This document shows positions 1-5,957 of a stretch of DNA of 7,050 nt, in pieces (the stretch's first letter is position 1; every line of letters begins with the position of its first letter). This DNA comes from Promethearchaeota archaeon (GTDB lineage Archaea; Asgardarchaeota; Lokiarchaeia; Sigyniarchaeales; SOKP01), in the NCBI GenBank assembly GCA_016840695.1, contig JAEORV010000076.1:1-7050 (forward strand), written 5' to 3'. The translations under genes were made by a program, and so were the position numbers. The notes beneath the pieces were generated by a model. The model saw nothing but the letters and a program-made list of their open reading frames with translations. It was not told the origin of the DNA and did not search any database.

Positions 1-2
1 AC

Positions 3-506
3 CTTACAGAAATGACGCTTTTAATGAAGAATTTTCTTGTTATATATATCGGGCTATTAACCGGAGCACTTTTAGGTGTTATAATGCCTTTATGGACGAC
101 TTTAGCAATATTAATTGGAATTTCATGTTGGGATATATTTGCAGTACTATACAAGCGAGGGCCAATTAAAGAAATGATCGATCTTGCCTCTCAAATGAAT
201 AGTGAATCCCTAGATAAAGAAGAAGAAATACAACAAAAGATTGAAATTGGTGAGGCCGAGTACGGCTCTGATAAATTAGAAATTGGAATCGGAGATTTAA
301 CTTTTTACAGCATGCTCACTTCAAGCGCGCTTCTGCTTTCAAATAGCTTGATAGTAATGATTTTAAGTTCGATTGCGATAATAGTTGGGACTGGAATCAC
401 GATTTCTGGATTAAAACGAAATAAAGTCTTGCCCGGGCTCCCAATCTCTATTTTCTTGGGGATAGGAACGATGCTTATCTCCTGGTTTGTAATTACGCTT
501 CTATAA
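3..506 (+). CDS. Presenilin-family intramembrane aspartyl protease, 5'-partial
   Basis: This is the C-terminal catalytic part of a presenilin/signal-peptide-peptidase (A22) protease, which cuts transmembrane helices inside the membrane. Numbering from the ATG at 12, a hydrophobic helix (about 7-25) is followed by a second (28-46) ending in WDIFAVL with Asp41, then KRGPIK. A hydrophilic loop of about 45 residues leads to GIGD (92-95, Asp95), a helix (99-131), and the PGLP motif (141-144) at the start of a last helix. These match helices 5-9 of presenilin: the two catalytic aspartates (YD and GxGD) and the PAL motif. FYSML after GIGD and LPISI after PGLP resemble presenilin more than signal peptide peptidase. 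Family members have nine helices, so helices 1-4 are missing here. The frame is open to the window edge (codons at 3-11 have no stop), so the gene very likely starts upstream and the ATG at 12 is internal. The Tyr of YD is Trp. Protease activity is inferred from motifs. Confidence 0.85.
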   Translation, partial: LTEMTLLMKNFLVIYIGLLTGALLGVIMPLWTTLAILIGISCWDIFAVLYKRGPIKEMIDLASQMNSESLDKEEEIQQKIEIGEAEYGSDKLEIGIGDLTFYSMLTSSALLLSNSLIVMILSSIAIIVGTGITISGLKRNKVLPGLPISIFLGIGTMLISWFVITLL

Positions 507-530
507 ATATGAAATAAATTACTTTAAGGT

Positions 531-1727
531 ATGATCATGGTTGATATAACTAATATTAAGACGCTTGCTGTCATAGGAGCTGGGACTATGGGGCGAGAAA
601 TCGCTCAAGTTGCTCTCATGTCAGGCATTTTTGAGAAAATTGTGTTAAACGACATTGATTCTGGCGTTTTAAAGAACGCACTGGTTTTTATTGAAAATGG
701 CCTGAAAAAGCTCGAGGAAAAAGGAAAATTGGTCTCTGGAACTCCCGCTGCTGATTTAATGAAAGTTTTATTTACAGAGAACGATTTAAAGAAGGTAGTT
801 TCTGATGCTGATTTTGTCATCGAAGCCGTTCCAGAATTTATGGAATTAAAACAGGATTTATTTAAAAAATTGGGCGAATACGCTCCGGAACATGCCATTT
901 TGGCAACTAACACATCAACAATGAGCATTACTAAAATTGCGTCTACTTCTGGGAGAGACGATAGAGTAATTGGAATGCATTTTTTCACGCCAATTGTGGT
1001 TCTTAGGTTAATAGAGGTAATTAAAGGGCAAAAAACATCCGACGATACGTTCGAAAAATGCATTGCGGTTGGCGAAAAATTACCCGCACTGAAAGGAAGG
1101 AAATTTATTGCTAAAATCAACAAGGAAAGCCCGGGTTTTATCGTTAATAGATTAACAGTATCATCCAATTTATATCTTGACTGGCTTCTTGACGAGGCAG
1201 TTGAAAAAGGAATTCCATTTGAAGCAATCGACGCTGATATAGGAAGTCTGCCTGGAATGGGCCCTTGCGCACGATTGGATTATTTAGGACTCGACATCGT
1301 TTACAACGCTTTGAAATACTTTGAATCCGAGGTTTCGCCTGATTTTGCTCCCGGAGAAACGCTCTCTCAACGGATTAAAGAAGGAAATTTAGGTAGGAAA
1401 ACGGGATATGGACTTTATGAGTGGAAAGAAGGTAAACCCATTTTGAAAAAAGTAAATGGAGCAGGTTTATTTGACCCTGAAATGTTTTTAGCCATTCAAC
1501 TAAACGAAGGGTGTAAACTTCTCGAAGAGGGGATAGTGTCGGGATATAAAATGATTGACGATACGATGATGGCGGGAATGGACATGCCGGGACCGTTTGG
1601 TGCGGGAAAAAGAAACTACCAAAAATGGACCAAGATGCTGGAAGAATTCGTTGAGAAATCGGGAATTCAATATTTAAAACCATGTAATTTTATGAAGTCT
1701 GGTGAATTTCTCAAAATGAGGAAATAA
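531..1727 (+). CDS. 3-hydroxyacyl-CoA dehydrogenase with two C-terminal domains
   Basis: NAD-dependent oxidation of (S)-3-hydroxyacyl-CoA to 3-oxoacyl-CoA (or the reverse) in fatty-acid or butyryl-CoA metabolism; a cytosolic enzyme. The N-terminal Rossmann domain shows GAGTMG (16-21) and an acidic residue, Asp41, after the second strand, which favours NAD over NADP. Expected catalytic residues are present: Ser129 in NTST, His150 in GMHFFTP, Glu162 in LIEVIKG and Asn206 in SPGFIVNRL. The first C-terminal helical domain runs to about 298 (LGRKTGYGLYEW), and a second copy follows at about 312-375 (NEGCKLLEEG, MDMPGPFGAG). At 398 residues it is longer than the single-domain bacterial enzyme (about 280) and lacks the enoyl-CoA hydratase fusion seen in some archaeal homologues. 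The ATG at 531 is the first start, but AAGG at 526-529 is better spaced for the ATG at 537. The gap to the protease gene is 24 nt with no T-run, so cotranscription is possible. Chain-length preference cannot be told. Confidence 0.9.
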   Translation: MIMVDITNIKTLAVIGAGTMGREIAQVALMSGIFEKIVLNDIDSGVLKNALVFIENGLKKLEEKGKLVSGTPAADLMKVLFTENDLKKVVSDADFVIEAVPEFMELKQDLFKKLGEYAPEHAILATNTSTMSITKIASTSGRDDRVIGMHFFTPIVVLRLIEVIKGQKTSDDTFEKCIAVGEKLPALKGRKFIAKINKESPGFIVNRLTVSSNLYLDWLLDEAVEKGIPFEAIDADIGSLPGMGPCARLDYLGLDIVYNALKYFESEVSPDFAPGETLSQRIKEGNLGRKTGYGLYEWKEGKPILKKVNGAGLFDPEMFLAIQLNEGCKLLEEGIVSGYKMIDDTMMAGMDMPGPFGAGKRNYQKWTKMLEEFVEKSGIQYLKPCNFMKSGEFLKMRK

Positions 1728-1830
1728 AGATTTGAGAAAATTTCCATATTAGACAAACCAGAACCTCTTTTAATGTAGTGATGGAATTTTAAAATCAGTT
1801 AATGTCTTTTTCACTTTTCAAAAAGTAAGA

Positions 1831-1838
1831 TATAAATA
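1831..1838 (+). promoter_or_regulatory. TATA-like box for the Roadblock gene
   Basis: The octamer TATAAATA, preceded by a purine-rich stretch (AAAAGTAAGA) that could serve as a TFB recognition element, lies about 50 nt before the next start codon. Archaeal initiation about 25 nt downstream would fall near 1860 and leave a short leader containing AAAGGG (1869-1874). A second AT-rich element at 1851-1858 would suit a leaderless transcript. Assigned by eye only. Confidence 0.4.
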
Positions 1839-1884
1839 TGATGATACAAATTAAATATATTGAAATTCAAAGGGTCGTCGTGTT

Positions 1885-2259
1885 TTGATAAACATGCAAG
1901 TTAATTATAATGAACAACTAAAAAGGCTTCTAAAGATTAGTTCTGATATAGTTTCCTCTTCTATAGTATCTATTAATGGATTTCCAATTGCATCAATTAC
2001 AGATGAGCTTGTAGATGACATAAAATTAAGCGCAATGATCGCTGCAATTTTCTCTTGCGGAAAAGAATTAATAAATGAGATGAAAAATGGAACGATTGAA
2101 CAAGTATTTATTAAAAGTACCGAAGGTTATATAATAATTTCTCCAGCAGGGCAAAATAGGGCGTTAATGATTACTACTGATAAAGATTGGATTAGTTTTG
2201 ATAATGAAGAATTTATTAAAATGATGCCTTCATATCTTAATAATCCATTAGAATTATAA
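1885..2259 (+). CDS. Roadblock/LC7 domain protein
   Basis: A single-domain Roadblock/LC7 protein of 124 residues, the normal size for the family (bacterial MglB, archaeal and eukaryotic Roadblock proteins). These small cytosolic proteins dimerise and commonly act as regulators or scaffolds of small GTPases. Diagnostic features: SIVSINGFPIASIT (about 27-40), matching the family's 'v.G.dG.pias' strand-turn-strand; a helix rich in small residues (about 48-66, LSAMIAAIFSCGKELINEM); then EQVFIKSTEGYIIISPAG (74-91), matching 'v.v....G.i.l...g'. The start is a TTG at 1885, 10 nt after AAAGGG; an in-frame ATG at 1894 would shorten the protein by three residues without touching the domain. It is probably monocistronic, behind its own TATA-like box. 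A small GTPase is encoded 2.3 kb downstream on the other strand; a functional partnership is only a guess. Confidence 0.85.
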   Translation: MINMQVNYNEQLKRLLKISSDIVSSSIVSINGFPIASITDELVDDIKLSAMIAAIFSCGKELINEMKNGTIEQVFIKSTEGYIIISPAGQNRALMITTDKDWISFDNEEFIKMMPSYLNNPLEL

Positions 2260-2327
2260 ATAAACGATTTGAGGACTATTGAAAAATCTAGATTTCAGTT
2301 ACCTTCATTTGACAACTTTGATAAACC

Positions 2328-2338
2328 TTTAAAGATAT
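2328..2338 (+). promoter_or_regulatory. TATA-like box for the winged-helix gene
   Basis: TTTAAAGATAT, preceded by ATAAACC, is centred about 36 nt upstream of the GTG start at 2369. Initiation 25-27 nt downstream would fall around 2358-2362, giving a leaderless or nearly leaderless transcript. Visual call. Confidence 0.4.
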
Positions 2339-2368
2339 AATTTAAGTACTCAGCATTAATAATATAAG

Positions 2369-2659
2369 GTGGATTTAAAAATACCCCCGAACAACCAAAA
2401 TACTGCTCCTAAAACTGGTTTTGAAAGGATTGTCGAGTTTATCAATAATCTCGAACTAAATCACCCCGTTGCCATTGCTGAAATTGTTGATAAAACGGGT
2501 TTGTCTTGGACTTATGTGAAACGAATCTTGAGCGAAAAATTAAAAGATAAATATGATGGATTTAACCTCGAAAAGTCCGGAAACACGTGGATCACTTGGA
2601 AAGACCGTGATAAAATCATAAAGAAATTAGACGACACGTGTGGACATCTTTTAAAATAA
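2369..2659 (+). CDS. Small winged helix-turn-helix protein
   Basis: A 96-residue, charged, soluble protein. After a polar N-terminus (1-16) comes a helix (GFERIVEFINNLE, 17-29) and then a helix-turn-helix at about 33-58: VAIAEIVDKTGLSWTYVKRILSEKL, with the usual 'eia..tGls...V.+il' pattern. NTWITWKD (87-94 region) could be the wing strand. This fits a DNA-binding winged-helix domain, although in archaea such small folds also serve as protein-protein modules, so a role as transcription regulator is inferred. It starts with GTG at 2369: an in-frame TAA ends at 2362, and there is no other start for most of the N-terminus. No ligand domain or metal-binding residues are visible. It lies 109 nt after the Roadblock gene and 74 nt before a zinc-finger membrane protein, with its own possible promoter. 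Target unknown. Confidence 0.7.
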   Translation: MDLKIPPNNQNTAPKTGFERIVEFINNLELNHPVAIAEIVDKTGLSWTYVKRILSEKLKDKYDGFNLEKSGNTWITWKDRDKIIKKLDDTCGHLLK

Positions 2660-2677
2660 AAATTGGACTACAATGAA

Positions 2678-2689
2678 TTTAAAATATAA
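2678..2689 (+). promoter_or_regulatory. TATA-like box for the zinc-finger membrane protein gene
   Basis: TTTAAAATATAA lies about 50 nt before the ATG at 2734. The predicted start of transcription is about 2710, leaving a leader of some 20 nt with no recognisable Shine-Dalgarno sequence. Visual call. Confidence 0.35.
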
Positions 2690-2733
2690 TCATGCTTTTT
2701 GATTATTTAATAATTTAATAGAAATGTTAGAAC

Positions 2734-3354
2734 ATGACTGATTCAAATCCTAAATGTGCTTATCATCCAAATTGGGATGCCATCACTAAATGTGAGAAGT
2801 GTGGGAAATTAATCTGTGCTGAATGCAAAAATATTTATCAACAACGACATAGTCGTACATCTTCTAGTCGATATAGTTATGGATCTTCTTATGGCTCTAG
2901 AAGATATTCTCGTACTTCTTATTACTATACACGACACGAGCTTTGTACGCCTTGCTTCCATGAGAGAAAAATAAAAGCAATAGAATCTCCCTTTAATTAT
3001 TGTACTATTATTTTTGGCGTAATCTTTGCAGGAGTGGCAATCTTCATGACTTCCTCTTTTCTGAGTTTTCCTGGACCATATGGACCAGGCTTCTTTGTTA
3101 TCGTTCCAATAATTTTCGTAATTATCGGTATTGGTATTGTTATATCTGGAATTCTAGGTAGAATTACTGCTCCTGAGAAAGTAGAAGCACTGAAAGCAAA
3201 AAATGAGGAATTCTTTAATAATTTAGCGTCGGCACCCTCATCTTCGCAAGCGTCTGCAGGTTATGACCTTTCGCTATATAAGAGTTGCCCGTATTGCGGC
3301 GACAAAGTTGAAAAGGACGAAAAGATATGTGATAAATGCGGATCTGAGATATAA
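2734..3354 (+). CDS. B-box-like zinc-finger membrane protein with C-terminal zinc ribbon
   Basis: A 206-residue protein with zinc-binding modules at both ends of two membrane helices. The N-terminal module is B-box-like: Cys8, His11, Cys20, Cys23, Cys28 and Cys31 (CAYHP...CEKCGKLICAEC), completed by His68, Cys71 and Cys74 (HELCTPC). Between the two parts lies an Arg/Ser/Tyr/Gly-rich low-complexity insert (about 38-67). Two hydrophobic helices follow (about 89-111 and 119-141) with a Gly/Pro-rich turn. The C-terminus carries a short linker rich in Ala and Ser (165-176) and a zinc ribbon, Cys185/Cys188 and Cys199/Cys202 (CPYCG...CDKCG). With a hairpin membrane anchor, both ends would lie on the same side, presumably the cytosol. 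No enzymatic motif is visible. Function unknown; a membrane-tethered protein-protein adaptor is plausible from architecture alone. An oligo-T terminator follows the stop within 8 nt. Confidence 0.8.
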   Translation: MTDSNPKCAYHPNWDAITKCEKCGKLICAECKNIYQQRHSRTSSSRYSYGSSYGSRRYSRTSYYYTRHELCTPCFHERKIKAIESPFNYCTIIFGVIFAGVAIFMTSSFLSFPGPYGPGFFVIVPIIFVIIGIGIVISGILGRITAPEKVEALKAKNEEFFNNLASAPSSSQASAGYDLSLYKSCPYCGDKVEKDEKICDKCGSEI

Positions 3355-3361
3355 TTATCCA

Positions 3362-3370
3362 TTTTTTTTT
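3362..3370 (+). terminator. Oligo-T terminator
   Basis: A run of nine T residues begins 8 nt after the stop codon of the zinc-finger membrane protein gene, with no strong hairpin before it. This is the usual form of intrinsic terminator in archaea. Confidence 0.55.
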
Positions 3371-3414
3371 ATATAAATAATGAATATGCGCCTTCTATCC
3401 CCAAAATAACAAAG

Positions 3415-3432
3415 AGTTTGAACTTTCAAACT
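3415..3432. repeat. 18-bp perfect palindrome, candidate operator
   Basis: AGTTTGAA (3415-3422), CT, TTCAAACT (3425-3432): two perfect 8-bp arms with a 2-bp spacer. It lies in the 171-nt spacer upstream of the FrhB-like gene, 93 nt before its ATG and upstream of AT-rich promoter-like sequence. Spacing and symmetry fit a dimeric regulator site. An 8-bp inverted repeat can also occur by chance in AT-rich DNA. Confidence 0.35.
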
Positions 3433-3480
3433 AAATAAAACTAACTTTATATTTCATGATTAATTTTACCAAATATTAAA

Positions 3481-3502
3481 AACAAGTTTCTTTCGGCTTG
3501 TT
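3481..3502 (+). repeat. Short inverted repeat in the leader of the FrhB-like gene
   Basis: AACAAG (3481-3486) and CTTGTT (3497-3502) are perfect 6-bp arms around a 10-nt loop, ending 23 nt before the ATG at 3526. It overlaps the end of the AT-rich stretch AAATATTAAAAACA that could be the TATA element, so it could act as an operator or as a weak mRNA hairpin. The arms are short and the call is tentative. Confidence 0.25.
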
Positions 3503-3525
3503 CACTAAAAATAAAGTGTACTTAA

Positions 3526-4464
3526 ATGAAAGTTGAAAAATCAAGTCAAGATTTAGAAAACGAAGTAATCTACGCGGGTTTATGCATCCATTGCGGATCG
3601 TGCAATGCCTTTTGTCCACACATGGATTTTAACGAAAAAACTGGCGAAGCATTTGTCGTAGACGAATGTGCTGAAACCGTGGGTCTTTGCTATAATTCTT
3701 GTCCAAGAAGTTTCCTTCCTATAAACGAACTTGAGCAAAAACTATTTGGTCAAACGAGAGTAGATTTAGCGGTAGGCGTCTATAAAGACATTATTCAAGT
3801 CAAGTCAGCGAATAAAGAAAGTATTTTATATAATCTCGTTGAAGCTGCTTTTAAAGACAAGATAATTGAAACCTTAGTTGTAAGAGATACAAAGAGCAAA
3901 AAACCACCTCTATCTTTTCCAAAAGTTGTAGATAGCGCCAAGGACGCAAAAGCTTTAATTCCCGAGAAAAGCATGGATAACGCTGGACCGTTAGTTACTG
4001 GAATTGGACAAGCGTACAAAGCTTACAAGAAAAACATCGGAATAATCGCAAATCCATGTCATCTACAAGGTTTAGCGAAAATTCTTGCCAGCGATTTCAA
4101 GACTGGAGCAGAACGCACTTCTTTAAAAATTGGATTTGCTTGCTCTTCTGGAGGCCTAGCGGGTTGTAAATATTGTACGGACTTCTCAGCAGAATTTTCT
4201 GACATAACCTATTCTCCATGGGGCGCAGAAAAACCAGAAGCGATGTTAATTATTAGGACAGATATCGGTCAAAAAGTATTAGACGCCGCTAAGAAACAAA
4301 AACTAATAGAAGTGACTAACGCCAACCCCGATCTTTCGGAAATGAAAAAATTCCTGAATAAAAAGCGCAAGAAGAATTTTAAAACGCTGTTAGGAACGGA
4401 TTTAGTCAAGGCCAAATATTTAGACTTGAACATTGACGAATTAAAGGATATCTTAGAAGATTAA
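3526..4464 (+). CDS. FrhB-like F420 hydrogenase/dehydrogenase beta-subunit family protein
   Basis: A 312-residue iron-sulfur protein of the coenzyme F420 hydrogenase/dehydrogenase beta-subunit family (FrhB, FpoF, FdhB type). These subunits carry Fe-S clusters and FAD and pass electrons between F420 and a partner enzyme. The N-terminus has a 4Fe-4S motif, Cys20, Cys23, Cys26 and Cys30 (CIHCGSCNAFCP), followed by Cys48, Cys55 and Cys59 (GLCYNSCPRS). The family core includes PCHLQG (177-182), CSSGG (206-210) and GCKYCTDFSAEFSDIT (213-228) with Cys214 and Cys217, then IIRTDIGQKVLDAAKKQKLIEV. Where homologues usually have a GG before the first core helix, this protein reads NKESILYNLVEAA (96-108). 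No hydrogenase or dehydrogenase partner lies beside it: it has its own long leader and a terminator. The electron partner, and whether it uses F420, cannot be read from the sequence. ATG start without a Shine-Dalgarno site; the C-terminus is Lys-rich. Confidence 0.85.
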   Translation: MKVEKSSQDLENEVIYAGLCIHCGSCNAFCPHMDFNEKTGEAFVVDECAETVGLCYNSCPRSFLPINELEQKLFGQTRVDLAVGVYKDIIQVKSANKESILYNLVEAAFKDKIIETLVVRDTKSKKPPLSFPKVVDSAKDAKALIPEKSMDNAGPLVTGIGQAYKAYKKNIGIIANPCHLQGLAKILASDFKTGAERTSLKIGFACSSGGLAGCKYCTDFSAEFSDITYSPWGAEKPEAMLIIRTDIGQKVLDAAKKQKLIEVTNANPDLSEMKKFLNKKRKKNFKTLLGTDLVKAKYLDLNIDELKDILED

Positions 4465-4479
4465 AATAAAACGAAATAT

Positions 4480-4500
4480 CTTTTTTTCTATTTTTTTCTT
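4480..4500 (+). terminator. T-rich terminator between convergent genes
   Basis: Two runs of seven T (4481-4487 and 4491-4497) start about 16 nt after the stop of the FrhB-like gene, as expected for archaeal termination on the plus strand. The 46-nt spacer separates it from the convergent GTPase gene. For the minus strand only short T4 stretches (complement of 4463-4471) are present. Confidence 0.5.
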
Positions 4501-4510
4501 ATTTATTATT

Positions 4511-5065
4511 CTATTTTAACACTCTATAGGCTTTTAATATAGAGCGCGTTAAGGTCTCAAAAATGAGCCTGTTATTTTCTCCTGATTTTGAAGAAGTCTC
4601 AAAGAAATGATGTATGTTAAATGCTTTTTGGAACTCCTCTCCTTCTGAATACTGGACGGTCCTCTTCTCAGAAGCTAAATCCACCTTACCTCCGCAGAGA
4701 ACATATATCGGAGAATCTGCATTCTCCGAGATAATTTGATACCACTCGCTTAAGTCTTCAAAGCTAGTATAACGGGTTATGTCATATGCTAAAACACAGC
4801 CTTGAGCGCCTCGTGCGTACCGAGGCAAGAAGAACCGAAATCTTTTTTCACCAGCAAAATCCCAGAGTTGTAATGTAACTTTATAGATATTACCATCGTT
4901 ATCTTCGATATCCAATTTATAAGAAGCGAGGTCGGTTCCAATTGTAATCTTTTGACCAATAAATTTACCCGTTATTAACCGTTGAATCATGGTACTCTTG
5001 CCAACTCCGCCATTACCGACCACAACTATCTTAAGAGTAAATTTTTCACGAGAAATAGAACTCAC
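4511..5065 (-). CDS. Rab/Ras-like small GTPase with altered G3 and G4 motifs
   Basis: A 184-residue protein of the Ras superfamily, closest by eye to Rab-type proteins: a cytosolic or peripheral GTP-binding switch. Motifs: P-loop GNGGVGKST (17-25); switch I with Thr41 in TIGTDL; G3 WDFAGEKRF (68-76), where the position of Ras Gln61 is Glu73; G4 GGKVDL (125-130), where the usual Asn of NKxD is Gly126 while Lys127 and Asp129 remain; and G5 ETSSKSG (156-162) in place of ETSAKTG. The protein ends RVLK, with no C-terminal cysteine for prenylation and no N-terminal myristoylation glycine. It starts with GTG at 5065; no other start precedes the P-loop. Upstream, 70 nt away on the same strand, is a six-helix membrane protein gene with no clear terminator between, so an operon is possible. 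The substitutions resemble those I recall in other Lokiarchaeal GTPases, so they may be a subfamily trait. Effector and regulator unknown. Confidence 0.9.
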   Translation of the reverse strand: MSSISREKFTLKIVVVGNGGVGKSTMIQRLITGKFIGQKITIGTDLASYKLDIEDNDGNIYKVTLQLWDFAGEKRFRFFLPRYARGAQGCVLAYDITRYTSFEDLSEWYQIISENADSPIYVLCGGKVDLASEKRTVQYSEGEEFQKAFNIHHFFETSSKSGENNRLIFETLTRSILKAYRVLK

Positions 5066-5092
5066 TTTGCTTTTTTTTACTATAAATACTAT

Positions 5093-5100
5093 CTATTTAT
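5093..5100 (-). promoter_or_regulatory. Possible TATA box for the small GTPase gene
   Basis: On the minus strand the sequence ATAAATAG (5100-5093) lies about 30 nt upstream of the GTG start at 5065, a distance suited to leaderless transcription. The 70-nt spacer (5066-5135) is almost wholly A and T, so such matches are expected by chance, and read-through from the upstream membrane-protein gene is equally possible. Confidence 0.25.
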
Positions 5101-5135
5101 CTTTTTTAAATTTGTTATTAACCAAATTTTATTTT

Positions 5136-5957
5136 TTAAAGTTTTTTATCTAAAGACTTGAGATTATCCCTAATGATTAGTTGAATTTCTTCAGGCAATG
5201 GTTCGAGAATCTTGCTCAATTTTTCGTGGCTGAAATTCTTCACATCCTTATAGCTTAATTTGAGAAAAAATAAAGCTGATAACGGTGAAGTAACAATTAT
5301 AAAAAAATATACTAGAGTAAATGTCAACGGTCCTGAAGATTCTAACCCCGTTCCTGGAAGAACGCACGGTATTCCTGGAATAAAACCAAGAAAAGTAAAA
5401 AGAGAAAATACTACATTGAGTACATTTAATATTAAAAACAATAATAAGCTAATAAACGAAATATTCTTGAAATTTTTTAATTTTAATGAGGATAAAACTT
5501 CCCTTATGTTTGGATCGTCGATAAAAATCTCGATCTTGCTATTCTTCCACGAATCAATGAAAATCCAATAAAATCCGAAGGAGAATGCGAAAATAAAAAG
5601 GATATTGAAAAAAATGGAGTAATTATCTATGAGTTGAGGCCTACTAAGTGATTCACTTCCAATCCAAAATAGTAATATTAATTGAATTAGAGCACAAAAA
5701 TTTAAACGATTGGCGTGATTTTCTTCCGATCCTAATGGATTATAGATAATATTTTCATTATTTAATCGGAATTTATTAGTGCTTATAAATCTAAAAATTA
5801 GCGCAAAAACAAAAGTAATGATAGGAAATATAACTAAGAATAAACTAATCCATTCTTGAGCCACGATAAAGAAAAACAACAAGAAGAACAATATTAAATC
5901 TCGCAGCAAGGGCTCAGTTAATAATTTTCTTAACGATAAGTAATCTTCCTCACTCAT
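5136..5957 (-). CDS. Six-helix integral membrane protein of unknown function
   Basis: I do not recognise this 273-residue protein. An acidic N-terminus (MSEEDY) and amphipathic stretch (to about 18) lead into probable membrane helices at about 19-35, 37-58, 87-104, 113-135, 165-192 and 210-233. A polar loop (59-86) and a charged loop (136-164, KIEIFIDDPNIREVLSSLKLK) separate helices 2-3 and 4-5. The loop before helix 6 is Gly/Pro-rich (PGIPCVLPGTG, 194-204). A soluble tail (234-273) is probably helical and charged (SHEKLSKILEPLPEEIQLIIRDNL). There is no signal peptide, no cysteine cluster and no transporter or enzyme motif that I can identify. With six helices both ends would be on one side, probably the cytosol. 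It lies directly upstream of the small GTPase gene on the same strand (70-nt gap) and diverges from the helicase gene. A link to the GTPase is suggested only by position. ATG start at 5957; coding status is supported by its length, the sharply hydrophobic periodic pattern and normal composition. Confidence 0.75.
   Translation of the reverse strand: MSEEDYLSLRKLLTEPLLRDLILFFLLFFFIVAQEWISLFLVIFPIITFVFALIFRFISTNKFRLNNENIIYNPLGSEENHANRLNFCALIQLILLFWIGSESLSRPQLIDNYSIFFNILFIFAFSFGFYWIFIDSWKNSKIEIFIDDPNIREVLSSLKLKNFKNISFISLLLFLILNVLNVVFSLFTFLGFIPGIPCVLPGTGLESSGPLTFTLVYFFIIVTSPLSALFFLKLSYKDVKNFSHEKLSKILEPLPEEIQLIIRDNLKSLDKKL

Noticed and set aside
3..506. Presenilin-like gene as a truncated pseudogene
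   Set aside because: The frame stays open to the window edge and all catalytic motifs in the visible part are intact, so truncation by the window is the simpler reading.
605..1168. Long open frame on the minus strand inside the 3-hydroxyacyl-CoA dehydrogenase gene
   Set aside because: It lies wholly antisense to a gene with clear family motifs; its Ser/Phe-rich translation resembles no domain and is the usual mirror of an AT-rich coding strand.
1375..1683. Second antisense open frame in the dehydrogenase gene
   Set aside because: Same reason: antisense to the conserved second C-terminal domain, with no recognisable protein features.
1839..1845. ATGATGA resembling the C box of a C/D-box guide RNA
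   Set aside because: No CTGA D box follows within the expected distance, and the site lies in a promoter region.
2284..2295. 12-bp palindrome AAATCTAGATTT after the Roadblock gene
   Set aside because: Short arms of AT-rich sequence with no following T-run; expected by chance and not a terminator.
3795..4019. Minus-strand open frame within the FrhB-like gene
   Set aside because: Short, antisense to a well-supported gene, no motif and no start signals.
5260..5571. Plus-strand open frame of 103 codons opposite the membrane protein gene
   Set aside because: Its Lys/Asn-rich translation shows no domain, while the opposite strand encodes a regular six-helix hydrophobic pattern.
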